DNA of 64,000 bases from Verrucomicrobiota bacterium (GCA_016713365.1 JADJPG010000043.1:10417-74416); one strand, 5' to 3'; positions 10,416 to 20,732 are shown, counted from the first letter of the stretch. Notes: generated by a model not told the origin, from the letters alone. Translations and numbers: made by a program.

Positions 10416-13169
10416 TCACGAGCCGGCACTTGTCGTTCCCAGGGCCGATTTGGAATCGGCGCTCAACGGACTACGCCTGGCGATCAGCTGACGCAGCACA
10501 TACGGCAGAATCCCGCCGTGCTGGTAGTATTCGATCTCGATGGGCGTATCGATGCGGCAGCGGACGCTGACGTTCTCCACGCTGCCGTCTTTGCGGGTGA
10601 TCTTCAGCGTGAGGTCTTGCTGGGGCTTGATGTTCGCGTCGAGGCCGACGATATCGTAGGTCTCGGTGCCGTCGAGCTTCAAGGTCTGCGCGGTGGTGCC
10701 TTCCTTGAATTGCAACGGGAGCACGCCCATGCCGACGAGGTTGCTGCGATGGATGCGCTCGAAGCTCTGCGCGACGACGACTTTCACGCCGAGCAGGTTC
10801 GTGCCTTTCGCCGCCCAGTCACGGCTGGAGCCGGTGCCGTATTCCTGTCCGGCGATGACGATAAGCGGCGTGCCCTTGGCTTGATACGCGATGGACGCGT
10901 CATAGATGGAAGTCTTCTGGCCGTCCGCACCGATGGTGTTGCCGCCCTCTTCGCCGCCGAGCATCAAGTTCTTGATGCGGACATTGGCGAACGTGCCGCG
11001 GGTCATGATGCGGTCGTTGCCGCGGCGTGAACCGTAGCTGTTGAAGTCCTCGAAGGTGACGCCGTTATCTAGCAGGAACTTTCCGGCGGGCGAACTCTTC
11101 TTGATCGCGCCAGCGGGCGAGATGTGGTCGGTGGTCACGCTGTCGCCGAAGATGCCGAGTGCGCGCGCGCCGGTGATGGGCTTGATGCTGCCGAGGCGGA
11201 AGCGAGAAGTTCCGAAGAACGGCGGCTCCTGGATGTAGGTGGACTTGGTGTCCCACTCATACACGTTGCCGACGCTGGACGGGATCTCGTTCCACTTCGG
11301 ATTCTGCGCGGCGAAATCCTTGTAGAGCTTGCGGAAGACTTCGGGTTTGAGCGCGGACTGCATGGCGTCGCGAACTTCCTGCAAAGTCGGCCAGAGGTCA
11401 GCGAGGTAAACGGGTTCGCCGTCCTTGCTCGTGCCGAGCGGCTCGCAGCTCAGGTCGATATCGACGCGACCCGCGAGCGCGAAGGCGACGACGAGCGGCG
11501 GCGACATGAGGAAGTTCGATTTCACGTTCTGATGCACGCGCGCTTCGAAGTTGCGGTTGCCGGAGAGCACACTGGCGGTGACGTAATCGTTCTTCACCAC
11601 GGCATCCTCGATCGCGGGATCGAGCGGGCCGGAGTTGCCGATGCAGGTCGTGCAGCCGTAGCCGACGGTGTTGAATCGGAGCTTGTTGAGATACGGCGTG
11701 AGGCCGGTCTTCTTGAGGTAATCGGTGACGACGCGCGATCCGGGAGCCAGCGACGCCTTCACGGCGGGGTTCACTTTCAGTCCCTTCTCAACGGCCTTCT
11801 TCGCGAGCAAGCCAGCGGCGAGCATCACGCTCGGGTTGCTGGTGTTCGTGCAACTCGTGATCGCCGCAATGAGCACCGAGCCGGTCCCGACGTTGGCCTT
11901 TTTCTTCGAAGCCATCTCGACCTTCACTGACTTGCCAAACACCTGGCGCGTCTTGCCGAAACCGTTCTCGGTCACGGGACGTTGCACCGCGCTGAAGAAC
12001 TCGCGGCGGAGATTCTGCAGCTCGATGCGATCCTGCGGACGCTTCGGGCCGGCGACGCTGGGCTTCACGCTGGCGAGGTCGAGTTCGACGACTTGCGAGT
12101 ATTCGATCTGGCCGGCCTGCGGAATGCCCCAGAGGCCCTGCGCCTTGTAGTAGTTCTCATACATCTTGCAGTGCGCCTCGCTGCGGCCGGTGCCGCGGAG
12201 GTAGTTCACGCATTCCTCGTCGATCGGGAAGAAGCCCATCGTCGCGCCGTATTCGGGCGCCATGTTCGCGATGGTCGCGCGGTCCACGAGCGGGAGCGCA
12301 GCGGCACCAGGCCCGAAGAACTCGACGAACTTGCCGACGACCTTCGCCTTGCGAAGCATCTGCGTGACGGTGAGGGCGACGTCGGTTGCAGTGACACCTT
12401 CGCGGATCGCGCCGGTGAGATGCACGCCGACGACGTCCGGCGTTAGGAAGTAAACCGGCTGCCCGAGCATTCCCGCTTCCGCTTCGATGCCGCCCACGCC
12501 CCAGCCCACGATGCCGAGACCGTTGATCATCGTGGTGTGCGAGTCGGTGCCGACGAGGGTGTCGGGATAGTACACACCGCCCTGTTCGAGCACGCCCTTC
12601 GCGAGATACTCCAAGTTGACTTGATGCACGATGCCGATGCCGGGCGGCACGACCTTGAAGGTGTCGAATGCCTGCATGCCCCACTTGAGGAACTGGTAGC
12701 GCTCGCGGTTGCGGGTGAATTCCAAATCGAGGTTGCGCGCCATCGAGTCGGCAGCGCCAGCGAAGTCCACCTGCACCGAGTGGTCCACGACGAGATCCAC
12801 CGGCACGAGCGGCTCGATGATCTTCGGATTCTTGCCGATCTTGTTCACCGCGCTGCGCATCGCCGCGAGGTCCACGAGCAGCGGCACGCCGGTGAAGTCC
12901 TGCAACACGATGCGCGCGACCACGAACGGAATCTCCGCCGTGCGTTCCTCGGTCGGCTTCCAGTTGGCGAGTTCCTTCACGTTCGCTTCCTGCACCTTGA
13001 GGCCGTCGCAATTACGCAGCACGGATTCCAGCACGAGACGGATGCTGACCGGCAGCTTGGAGATGGGGCCGACGCCGGCCGCTTCCAGTGCGGGGAGGGA
13101 ATAAAACTGGCCGGACTTGCCGTTGCCGAGGTCGAAAGATTGCAGTGTGTTGAACAGGTTATGGCTCAT
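10416..13169 (-). CDS. acnA: Aconitate hydratase A (aconitase)
   Basis: Aconitase interconverts citrate and isocitrate through cis-aconitate in the TCA cycle, in the cytoplasm, using a [4Fe-4S] cluster. The 917-residue product matches the usual AcnA length of about 890-910. The cluster-binding cysteines are visible in SCTNTSNPS (about residue 437) and [11 protein letters not shown] (about 503-506). The swivel domain follows, with [29 protein letters not shown], and [17 protein letters not shown] chose ATG 13169 ([15 protein letters not shown]) because family members start there; the 25 codons further upstream encode unconserved sequence. The last 20 or so residues (after YVLRQLIA) are a non-family extension that runs through a palindromic repeat. 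The gene is monocistronic by spacing. Confidence 0.97.
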   Translation of the reverse strand: MSHNLFNTLQSFDLGNGKSGQFYSLPALEAAGVGPISKLPVSIRLVLESVLRNCDGLKVQEANVKELANWKPTEERTAEIPFVVARIVLQDFTGVPLLVDLAAMRSAVNKIGKNPKIIEPLVPVDLVVDHSVQVDFAGAADSMARNLDLEFTRNRERYQFLKWGMQAFDTFKVVPPGIGIVHQVNLEYLAKGVLEQGGVYYPDTLVGTDSHTTMINGLGIVGWGVGGIEAEAGMLGQPVYFLTPDVVGVHLTGAIREGVTATDVALTVTQMLRKAKVVGKFVEFFGPGAAALPLVDRATIANMAPEYGATMGFFPIDEECVNYLRGTGRSEAHCKMYENYYKAQGLWGIPQAGQIEYSQVVELDLASVKPSVAGPKRPQDRIELQNLRREFFSAVQRPVTENGFGKTRQVFGKSVKVEMASKKKANVGTGSVLIAAITSCTNTSNPSVMLAAGLLAKKAVEKGLKVNPAVKASLAPGSRVVTDYLKKTGLTPYLNKLRFNTVGYGCTTCIGNSGPLDPAIEDAVVKNDYVTASVLSGNRNFEARVHQNVKSNFLMSPPLVVAFALAGRVDIDLSCEPLGTSKDGEPVYLADLWPTLQEVRDAMQSALKPEVFRKLYKDFAAQNPKWNEIPSSVGNVYEWDTKSTYIQEPPFFGTSRFRLGSIKPITGARALGIFGDSVTTDHISPAGAIKKSSPAGKFLLDNGVTFEDFNSYGSRRGNDRIMTRGTFANVRIKNLMLGGEEGGNTIGADGQKTSIYDASIAYQAKGTPLIVIAGQEYGTGSSRDWAAKGTNLLGVKVVVAQSFERIHRSNLVGMGVLPLQFKEGTTAQTLKLDGTETYDIVGLDANIKPQQDLTLKITRKDGSVENVSVRCRIDTPIEIEYYQHGGILPYVLRQLIARRSPLSADSKSALGTTSAGS
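10444..10460. repeat. Palindrome inside the 3' end of acnA
   Basis: GCCGATT-TGG-AATCGGC is a perfect 7-bp stem. It lies within the last codons of acnA and encodes part of its non-conserved C-terminal tail (SADSKSAL). It looks like an intergenic palindrome that has been absorbed into the open frame. Confidence 0.55.
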
Positions 13170-13297
13170 AAAAAATTCAGCCCGACAACGCATCCCGCGT
13201 CCGTCAGGAGCGTCGAAAATGAGGACAGGCAGGGGCAAAGTCAAGAAGCCGGGACGCCTCCAAGTTGCATCCTTCTACTGATAGCGACAACGATGAC

Positions 13298-14534
13298 TCA
13301 TGGCGTCGATTCAGCCGCCAGCTTGCAGATCGCGCGGACATTTAGCGCGGCCTTCGGGACGAAGGAGGTCACGTCGACATACTCGGGAACTTTCGTTCCA
13401 TCGGCGCTGCGCTCGGAGCAATGATCGTTGTCGCCCCAGGGGCCAAGGCCATCGATGGTCGGGACAGCGTCCCAGATCAAATTGCCGTCACTCAAGCCGC
13501 CGCGTTGTTCGATGTTCACCCAGAGACCGAGTTCCTTTCCAGTCTCGCACCAGAGTGCGGCGAGCTTGTCGGTTCCCGGATTCCGGGGCCACGGCCGGCT
13601 CTCGCTGAGAATCTCCACCTTGATGTCGCACGGGAAGCGATCCGCCACGCTGCGCACTTCAGCCGGGGCCCGCGAGGGCGAGGAGAGCGGCCTTCGCCTG
13701 GGCGTAAGCATCCGGTGAAAACGCGCGGAACTCGCCTTCCGCAATCGCTTCGTGAGGGACGCGGTTCAGCACGGTGCCGCCGGAGATCGTTCCGACATTG
13801 AAGGTGAGATCGCGTGAGTAATCCGTCATGGCTGCGATGCGTTGCAACGTTTGTCCGAGCTGAACGATGGCGTTCGCTCCGTGCCGATGCTTCGCGCCAG
13901 CGTGAGAGCCACGGCCGGAAACGCTCACTCGCCAGGTCGCCCGACCTTTCCGCGCGACAACCATCAGGCTCTCCAGACCTAGCCGACCTTCGGCTTCAAA
14001 CACGAGGGCAGCGAGTGTGTTCTTATCAAATCGGGCTCGGCAGACATCGCCGAAGTCGTGCGAGAGCATCTCCTCCGACGAGTTCCAGAGAAGCTTCCAC
14101 GTGATGTCTTCGAAAACCGACGGTGCATGTTCGCGCAGGGCGTGGAGCACCAGCCACATCATGATCGTGCCGCCTTTGATGTCGTGCGTGCCGGGTCCGT
14201 AAATGAGGTCGCCCTCCGGTTGCCAGCGAAAGTTATTCCGCACTTCTTCCTCCGGCGGAAAGACGGTGTCGAGATGCGAGATGAGCGCGATGGAGCGATT
14301 CGTTTTCCCGCGTCGTGTCAGCACGAGATGCTCGCCGAAATGGGGATTCGTTGACGGAACATACTCCGCCGTGAATCCCAGCGGCGCGAAGCATTCCGCG
14401 GTGTAACGGGCGAGCTGGTTCACGCCCTCGCGATTGCCGGTGAAACTGTTCATGCCGACCATGCGCTCGAAGTGGACAAGCGCGGCGGGCATCTCCGCGC
14501 GGATGAGTTGCGTCAGGGATGAATCAGACTGCAT
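13298..14534 (-). CDS. M20-family metallopeptidase (carboxypeptidase G2-like), one frame change
   Basis: This is a zinc-dependent exopeptidase/deacylase of the M20 family. The N-terminal part has HLDTVFPPEEE (zinc His, about residue 87), GTHDIKGG (bridging Asp, with the family's PG..D replaced by PGTHD), the SSEEM catalytic/zinc Glu pair and FEAEGR. The dimerisation-domain segment SGRGSHAGAKHRHGANAI follows. The C-terminal part is in the next frame from about 13670 and carries DNDHCSERSADG with the last zinc His, plus VPEYVDVTSFVPKAAL. The join falls at GGGGCCCG on the plus strand, so a one-base homopolymer error explains the split. There is no signal peptide, so it is probably cytoplasmic. 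Substrate is unknown; glutamate carboxypeptidase-like members are the nearest relatives. Confidence 0.85.
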
Positions 14535-14577
14535 GTGCGGAATCGTGGCGGAGAAATCGGGCGACGGTCAATGCCGC

Positions 14578-15381
14578 TCAACTGGCCGTGGCGACGACTT
14601 CCGGCTCCGGCTTGCGGGCGGAACGATTCACCCGATAGAGGGAATCCACGACGTTGCGAACGTACTGTTCATCCGCGATCCCTTCGGTGGCTTCAGTGGG
14701 AAAATCTACCTTCGCACGAAAATGATTCGCGATGTCGGCGAAGAGCTGGACGCGCGCCTGCGGCTCCAGCGAGTCACGGCGCACCAATGCCTGCAACGCG
14801 AGCGCTGCTTCCTGGGCGGAGACGCGCTGGCGGAGTCGGGCTTCGAGATGCGGATAGTGTCGGAGTGAATTGAACTTTCCCGCCACGAGCTGATCGAGGT
14901 CCGGTTCGCTGATTCGCGGAATGCGAACGACGATGGTGTTGGCGGCGAGATCGCCGAGACGTTGGCCACGGCGGTTGATGATACACGCCAGCCCGCCGAC
15001 GAGGTAGAAGACTGGAAGCATGTCGACGAAGCGGAGTAGATTGCGGATGACGACCTGGCTGGGTTTCATGCGCAAGCCCTGAAGATCAATCACGCGCAGC
15101 CGGAGCACGCGCTTGCCTATGGTCTGGCCGTTCTTGAACCATTCGAAGCCAATCCCGTAGCCGATCATCAGTACAAACTGCACGAGCAGACCGATTGCCT
15201 GACCGAATCCCGCGCTGATCAAGTCGAGCATGATAAACACAACGGAGAGGACCGTGGTCGCAGCCGCGATGATGCAGAAGTCGATTCCCCAGGCGAGAAA
15301 GCGCGAGATCGGGCCCGCCAGCAATTGCGAGAAGACGATGCCTTCGGGCGTGCGAATCTGGAGAGTGTTCGTGCGGTTCAT
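14578..15381 (-). CDS. RDD-family membrane protein
   Basis: A 267-residue RDD protein. The RDD core has the opening Arg (SRFLAWGIDF), hydrophobic helices (AAATTVLSVVFIMLDL and AIGLLVQFVLMIGYGIGF), the motif GQTIGKRVLRLRV, then RNLLRFVDMLP and a third hydrophobic helix (VFYLVGGLACII) followed by NRRGQRLGDLAANTIVV. A hydrophilic tail of about 100 residues extends into the cytoplasm. I chose ATG 15381; it overlaps the SpoIIM-like stop (TGA at 15378-15380) as ATGA, so the two are translationally coupled. SpoIIM-RDD pairs are a recognised feature of MoxR/DUF58 clusters. It is the last gene of the array. Function is unknown; a transport or membrane-scaffold role is a guess. Confidence 0.9.
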   Translation of the reverse strand: MNRTNTLQIRTPEGIVFSQLLAGPISRFLAWGIDFCIIAAATTVLSVVFIMLDLISAGFGQAIGLLVQFVLMIGYGIGFEWFKNGQTIGKRVLRLRVIDLQGLRMKPSQVVIRNLLRFVDMLPVFYLVGGLACIINRRGQRLGDLAANTIVVRIPRISEPDLDQLVAGKFNSLRHYPHLEARLRQRVSAQEAALALQALVRRDSLEPQARVQLFADIANHFRAKVDFPTEATEGIADEQYVRNVVDSLYRVNRSARKPEPEVVATAS

Positions 15382-16411
15382 GGATTCGCGCTCCCTGAAA
15401 TGGTTTTTGAGTCCACGTCCGTCTTCTTCCCGCAACGGCCGAGGAACAGGCAGAGCAACAGGAGTTCCGTGGCGCCAAACGCGATCTTTACCGCGTAGGG
15501 CAGGGTAGGCTCGTGATACTGCGAGAAGAACGCTTCCACCAGGCCGGCCCACACCAGCATGAGCGCGATGCCGGAAATGAGCGTGGTCAAATCCGGCGCG
15601 ATCGCGCGGAACCGTTCACGCAACGTCGTGCGCCGCCCCCAGCCGATGAGCGCGCTCGCGAGCATGAGGCCGGCCTGACCGCCCATCACAATCGCCGGAA
15701 GCTCAATGGAGCCGTGCGGCAGGAGCCAGCCGAGCAGGAACACCGTCTGGCCGGCCTGAACGTAGTCCACGGCAATCACGCCGAGGATCACGCCGTTGTA
15801 GAAGAGCAGCAGAATCGTCCCGATGCCCCACGTCATGCCGAACGCCATCGCGCGAATCGAGACGCTGATGTTGTTCACCATGAGCTGGGCGGAGAACGAG
15901 CTCATGCTTCCTGCCGAGGGGCTATCGCGATCGCGTTCCTCTTGCGCCACGCGTTCCGTCGGATCTCCAAGATGATTCGCAAACATCTCGGGCATCACCG
16001 CCGCCTTGGCCTCCGGATCATACGCCACGGCAAACCCGCCGAAGATCGCGCCGAGCACGGTGATGGCGGTCGAGAGCCAGAAGGCGCGGACGTGGCGACG
16101 GAATGTTTGCGGTAGCGTTTGGAAGAACCACACGAGCGGCGAGAATCGATGCTGACGATCGCGCGTTTCGTGCACCTCGCCGTAGGCGCGGGCGATTAGG
16201 CTTTCGAGATAGCGCCGCGTTTCCGGTTCCGCAGCCAGAGAACTGACCTTCGCCAGACCGGCCGCCGTGCGGTCATAGAGATAGTGGAAGCGACGCAGGT
16301 CATCGAGAGAAAGCTTCCGGTCCTGGTTCACCTCCAGTCGGTCGAGCGAGGATTCCAGCTCCGTCAATACGGACGTTCGTTCGCGACGAATCGTTTGAGA
16401 TCAACAATCAC
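15378..16411 (-). CDS. Stage II sporulation protein M-like (SpoIIM/DUF95) membrane protein, one frame change at the 5' end
   Basis: The protein carries the SpoIIM-like fold: an N-terminal cytoplasmic helical part (LDDLRRFHYLYDRTA), then several membrane helices, with the family's NNISVSIRAMAFG and PHGSIELPAIVMGG segments. The long frame begins only at a TTG (16367), but the GTG at 16409-16411 starts MIVDLKRFVANERPY in the neighbouring frame, which joins to TELESSLDRLE if one G is restored near 16370 (TATTGACG to TATTGGACG). That GTG overlaps the DUF58 stop by four bases (GTGA). I therefore give 16411 as the start. SpoIIM is a sporulation protein in Bacillus; homologues in non-sporulating bacteria sit in MoxR loci, as here. 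Confidence 0.85.
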
Positions 16412-17778
16412 AAGAGCTGCCTCCGTTTGACGTTTAGATATTGCGTAACCAACTCCCGCGCCAGCCGTTCGTTCTCGATCAGCGAGAAGTGAACGCCGCG
16501 CCGCTGCAACACCTTCTCGAGTTCCCGCAGCCCGTGCCAGCGCAAGTGTCCACCGAGGTGACGGTAGACGTCGTCGATGTCAGTGACGTCGGGATGGGTG
16601 AACAGCGGGTCCGCTCCGTCAGGCTTGAGCATGTTGACGAGCACCAGATGCTGACCGGCGAGCAGACTCATGTTGCGGATGAAACTCTCGGCGAGAACCG
16701 GATCCTCCAGTGAAGTCAGGAAGATCAGAAGAGCGCGGCGGCGGAGCCGGGTGCGGATGAAGGATCCGATTTCGTCGAAGTCCGGCGTGACGTTCTCGGG
16801 CTCCAGCGCGTAGATGGCATCGCGACACGCGGCGTAGTGTTCCTTGCCGTTCTTGGCGCGCAGGAATGTCCGGGCCTGATCCGTGAAGGTAAGTAGTCCG
16901 AAAAGATCGCCTTGCTGCTCGGCTGCCTGTCCAAGAATCAGCGCGGAGGTAAGAAATCGTTCGAGGACGCTGGTTTCAACTTGGGCTTGGGCGGCAGTAC
17001 CTGAAACCTGCAACTTGGAATCTGGAAGAATTCGCCTTCCCGACAAACGGGATGCATCGATGATCACGTACACTTCCTGCGTGCGTTCGATTTGAAAAAC
17101 TTTGGTGACGGGATGCCCGCGACGCGCCGTCGCCTTCCAATGAATCTCGTCGAGACCGTCGCCGGGCACATACTCGCGGAGCTTCTCGAAGTCACGACCC
17201 TTGCCGACCTGGCGTTGGGCATGTAGACCAAATGCACCGCGATTGACGAACAACGCGGCGAGATTCTTTCGTTCTGCGATCAAGTTGGGATATACGCGAA
17301 TCTCGCCGTGCAACGATGCCTTGCGACGAATGGCCCACAGACCGAGACGCGACGGTGTCTCGAGGTAGACCGTGGAGAACCGAAAGTTGCCGCGCTGCTG
17401 TGGAGTGACGGTCCACTCGATCTGCGATGTCTCCGTCTCACGCGCGAGCCGCACGACCATTTCCTCCTGCGCCGCCTTCAGCTCGCGCGGGAACGGCAGT
17501 CCGAGGCGCACGGTCAGCGCGAGCCGGCCAGGATTGGTGATCAACATGGGAAGCGTGACCGGACGATCTTTGGAAGCGCGGAGCAGCTCCGGCAGGGTCA
17601 CGTTCAGCCCGTCGAGTCGCGAAATGGACAACGCCGCATCGAGCAGCACCACGAGGATAAGTCCGCAGACCAGCGCGACCGAAATGCCAAGGGCGTTCGG
17701 ATAGACAGCCCCGAGTGCCGAGAACGGAATCGCGATGGTCGCAAACCAGAAAAGCAAACGCGGGCTTGGCACGATCAT
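16408..17778 (-). CDS. DUF58 (vWA-like) protein of the MoxR locus
   Basis: A 456-residue DUF58 protein. Two N-terminal membrane helices (LLFWFATIAIPFSALGAVY; LGISVALVCGLILVVLLD) precede a beta-rich region and the DUF58 signature KLREYVPGDGLDEIHWKATAR (about 208-228). VYVIIDASRLSG follows, corresponding to the metal-binding start of a von Willebrand A-like fold, here DAS rather than the classical DxSxS. DUF58 proteins are regular partners of MoxR AAA+ ATPases. I chose ATG 17778 because the membrane segment begins directly after it. It overlaps the end of the third HEAT-like gene as ATGA. MoxR itself is about 3 kb upstream, separated by three HEAT-like genes, which is unusual. Confidence 0.9.
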   Translation of the reverse strand: MIVPSPRLLFWFATIAIPFSALGAVYPNALGISVALVCGLILVVLLDAALSISRLDGLNVTLPELLRASKDRPVTLPMLITNPGRLALTVRLGLPFPRELKAAQEEMVVRLARETETSQIEWTVTPQQRGNFRFSTVYLETPSRLGLWAIRRKASLHGEIRVYPNLIAERKNLAALFVNRGAFGLHAQRQVGKGRDFEKLREYVPGDGLDEIHWKATARRGHPVTKVFQIERTQEVYVIIDASRLSGRRILPDSKLQVSGTAAQAQVETSVLERFLTSALILGQAAEQQGDLFGLLTFTDQARTFLRAKNGKEHYAACRDAIYALEPENVTPDFDEIGSFIRTRLRRRALLIFLTSLEDPVLAESFIRNMSLLAGQHLVLVNMLKPDGADPLFTHPDVTDIDDVYRHLGGHLRWHGLRELEKVLQRRGVHFSLIENERLARELVTQYLNVKRRQLL

Positions 17779-18734
17779 CGGAGACCTCCTGTCTCGATCG
17801 GCACGTCGCGTTCCGTGCGAAGTTCGCCGTAGGTTTGTTTGTCGCGGAAATGGCTGATTGGAACGCCAGGGCGGGCCAGGCGCCCCGACCAGTGACGACC
17901 AAAGTCCTGTATGGCGATGGACGGTGCAACCGTTTGTTTGAGGCACAGAGGTGCTTTTATCGTGGGCGCGCGGTCGTGAACGTTGATTCTTTCGGCGACG
18001 CTTTTGACCGCATCCCGGGCAGCTGCGTGGAAGGGAACCAGCCGGGCAAGGGCGCCGATGGCCGCTATACGCTTGGCCGACTCGCGGGAGTTGCACATCA
18101 ACAGGAGTGTCGCGGCGGCCGTAGGAGCGCGTCTCAGCGAGCGCGGCGTTCGCGTTGAGGCGGACGACCATGCTCAACCCGCTCTTTCAAGATGACTGTC
18201 ACGAGGGGCCGAATGGAGGGAGATGACGACTGCTCCAGCCGAAGCAACGATTCGACTGCGGGTGTTCCAATGCCAGCCAGCGCCCGAACGGCACCCGGCG
18301 GGGCCGGGCAGGGAGACCTCGAGGGGATTGCAACCGTGGCATGCTTCCGGCAGGGTGAGACCGAGTGCGATCGTCAGGGGTTGAATTTTCTTATCCAATT
18401 GGCCCAATGCGAATCTCTTGATCCAGCCCGGTGACGAGGATAATGCGATCTTGCGGTAGAGGGAGGCAGTCTTCCCTTCACCAGCTTCGAGTATCGCGAG
18501 CAGCGGCGGGATGGCATTGCTGCCGAGATTGTCCATCATGGCCTGGAGTTGCTGGTTCGTCTCCACCGTCGAGTAATGGCTGGTGGCGTAGACCCATCCC
18601 GATACCGTTCGACCATTGAAACGCACTTCGTCACCGCTTCGCGCAGACTTCAACAGAAGAATCAGAACGATGGATGTGACCACCGCTCCCACCCAGAATG
18701 TTCGCTTCTTCGCCACTGCCTTTTGGAGGTTCAT
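17775..18734 (-). pseudogene. Membrane-anchored HEAT-repeat protein 3 (third tandem paralogue), frame-broken
   Basis: The start MNLQKAVAKKRTF is followed by a membrane anchor (WVGAVVTSIVLILLL) and the paralogue signature NGRTVSGW...LGSNAIPPLLAILEAGE. The reading frame then shifts near 18290 to AVRALAGIGTPAVESLLRLEQ, again near 18195 and near 18110, where CNSRESAKRIAAIGALARLVP matches the final HEAT units of the other two copies. The last frame ends at TGA 17775-17777, overlapping the DUF58 start. An upstream in-frame GTG at 18933-18935 overlaps the stop of the second copy (GTGA); the 67 codons before ATG 18734 encode a hydrophobic run and a Gly/Pro-rich stretch that is GC-palindromic in DNA. 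That could be a genuine N-terminal extension or an intergenic repeat. At least three indels are needed. Confidence 0.7.
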
Positions 18735-18931
18735 CCAGCACCTCGACTTGCTGGGTGGTCGGCAATAATTGGGCTCTCGCCGGCCCCGAGAAGGGCCGGG
18801 GCCGCCGGGCGGCCCGCCCCGAGCCTCGTGTCCCGGTGTGCCGAAGTCGCGCATGGCGACCGCAGCGAAAGCGACTCCGAACAGCAGTAAGGCTGCTGCC
18901 GCAAGGCGGACGGAGATGGTCGGGCAGTGAA

Positions 18932-19807
18932 TCACGGTTTCATTCCCGGCGGTGCCAATTTGTATTTCGCCAGGAGCTCTGCAGCGACGCGGCGGATCTC
19001 CGGATCGTCAGAGGTCGTTTGTTTCTCGACGGCGGGGTAGGCAGCGCCGGCCAGCGGTCCGAAGTTCGGCAAATGCTGGGAAAGAGCGTCCAATGCGCGT
19101 CGTCGCATCTCCAGCTGCGGGCTCTCGAGAAGTTCCACCAAAGCGGGAATAATCTCGGATGGCGGCTCGGGAGACCTGGCGAGCTCCAGTGTGGCTGCGG
19201 TTCTCGCTTCGGGCTTGCTCGAATTGAGTTCACTCCGGTAGACGCGATAGATGGAAGCTTGAATCGATGACTGATACTCCACCGGAGCATTCGTTCGACA
19301 ACGCACCAGCGCCGGCATCGCCGCAATGCCAAAGCACTCCAGTGCCCTCGCCGCAGCAGATGATGTTTTGCTCCGATTCGGCTCGCATACGATGCGTTCA
19401 AGCTCCGGGATGGCGTGGAGCGCATCATTGCCGAGGAACTTAAAGGCTTGGACAACGCGGTTCAGTCTGTTGTGCGTGACTCGGAATTCCTCTGAGAAAT
19501 TGTCTCTGAGGGATTGCGGAAGCCGGGAATTTTCCAACCCCTTCATCTTCGCTCGATGAACGGCTGTCTCGGAGTGGTCAAGTATTGCAATCAGCGTTGG
19601 GACGGCGTTGCTCCCGAGCGTCTTCAGCGCGCCCTGCAGTTCCTTTCGGTCGGCGAGTGTTGAATAGGTTGAGTGTGTGTCTTCAATCCATTCGACCACC
19701 ATCTTCTCCATGTAGCGCTGTTCCCGAGAATGGAAGAACCACGTGAGCGCACAGACGAAACCAGCGAGTAGGCTGGTCGCAATTAGAAGTATGGCTCTGT
19801 TCTTCAC
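18932..19807 (-). CDS. Membrane-anchored HEAT-repeat protein 2 (intact copy)
   Basis: A 291-residue protein with an N-terminal signal anchor (AILLIATSLLAGFVCALTWFF), a short periplasmic-type linker, and HEAT/PBS-lyase-like repeats: LKTLGSNAVPTLIAILDHSE, AFKFLGNDALHAIPELERIV, ALECFGIAAMPALVRC, ALVELLESPQLEMRRRALDAL and DDPEIRRVAAELLAKY. Such alpha-solenoids bind other proteins. It is the only one of the three tandem copies whose frame is intact, so it defines the family: TM anchor, then about five HEAT units, ending in APPGMKP or TPQP. It sits between MoxR and DUF58 in a co-directional array with gaps of under 20 bases, which suggests that it acts with them. No enzyme motif is seen. Confidence 0.85.
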   Translation of the reverse strand: MKNRAILLIATSLLAGFVCALTWFFHSREQRYMEKMVVEWIEDTHSTYSTLADRKELQGALKTLGSNAVPTLIAILDHSETAVHRAKMKGLENSRLPQSLRDNFSEEFRVTHNRLNRVVQAFKFLGNDALHAIPELERIVCEPNRSKTSSAAARALECFGIAAMPALVRCRTNAPVEYQSSIQASIYRVYRSELNSSKPEARTAATLELARSPEPPSEIIPALVELLESPQLEMRRRALDALSQHLPNFGPLAGAAYPAVEKQTTSDDPEIRRVAAELLAKYKLAPPGMKP

Positions 19808-19824
19808 TGATGGCGCGAAGGGCT

Positions 19825-20732
19825 TATGGTTGTGGTGTGACTTTTGGGCCGGTGCGTTGAGCTGCCAGAAGCTCGGTGGCCACCCGGCGTTCCGGGTCGT
19901 CGCCGCGGCTTGCTTCTCACGGCTCGATAGGCGATGACAAGTGACGGTGCGACTATGGGTAGATGCTCGGCAAGACCGTTCAAAGCGCGTCGACGGGTAT
20001 CCGGGTTGGGGCTTTCCAAAAGTTCGGCGAGAGGAATCATCATTTCAAAGGTCGCATACGGCGTTTCCGCCAATGCGAGGAGCGAAGATTCGCGAATTTT
20101 CGGATCCGGAGATTTGATGCCCATCCGGTGAATAGCCACTATCGCCTGCTCGACGGAAGCCTTCCGGTTTTCCGGCGCATTTGTGACCGAACGTTGAACG
20201 CAGGCAACGCCGGTGGCCCCATGAACTTAAGGATTGAAACCGCATGAATGCTCGCGCCGTGGCGGCTCGGGTCGCGAATGATTTCCTCCAGGAGCGGGAT
20301 CCCATGGCGGGCATTCGTGCCCATGTGTTGAATCGCAGTTACCGCAAGCGTTCTCCGGCGCGCGGACTGATCCAGCGATGAAGTGAAACGGGCTTTTACC
20401 GCTGGAGGCAATCGTCCGGAGCGAACCGCTGAGACCATCCACCGATCGCCAGTCGACTCCCGTTCGTCAAGTAGGGCAATCAGGTGGGGCAGGGCGTTCG
20501 TACCCAAACGTTCGAGCAAGTCGGCGAATTCTGTGTGGTTGCTGATTAAGTCGACTTCGACGGTCATTCCGAGTCTGGTCGCGATCTTTTGCCGGGGCGT
20601 CTCGTCCAGCCATTCCGCCATCGTCTTGCCTTGAAACCGAGGCTGGGAATAACGATGCCAAACCATCGCGGCACCGACCAACGCGGTCAGCGCGATTGCC
20701 CAAAGTAGGAGGGTTTGGCGACGGGATTTCAT
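19825..20732 (-). CDS. Membrane-anchored HEAT-repeat protein 1, two frame changes
   Basis: ATG 20732 starts MKSRRQTLLLWAIALTALV, a signal anchor, then FQGKTMAEWLDE (similar to the second copy's MVVEWIED) and LLERLGTNALPHLIALLDE. Around 20195 the frame changes from NVRSQM to VTNAPENRKASVEQAI, which aligns with RTNAPVEYQSSIQASI of the second copy. The main frame then carries IRESSLLALAETP and LLESPNPDTRRRALNGLAEHLP. A second change near 19925 restores GDDPERRVATELLAAQ, ending at TAA 19825-19827. Both repaired joints align residue for residue with the second copy, so the reconstruction is well supported. It starts 13 bases after the moxR stop. Confidence 0.8.

Noticed and set aside
9619..10491. 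Plus-strand open frame of 290 codons across the gap before acnA
   Set aside because: Low-complexity Ala/Arg/Pro text caused by GC-rich repeats, no family features, and it overlaps the certain 3' end of acnA.
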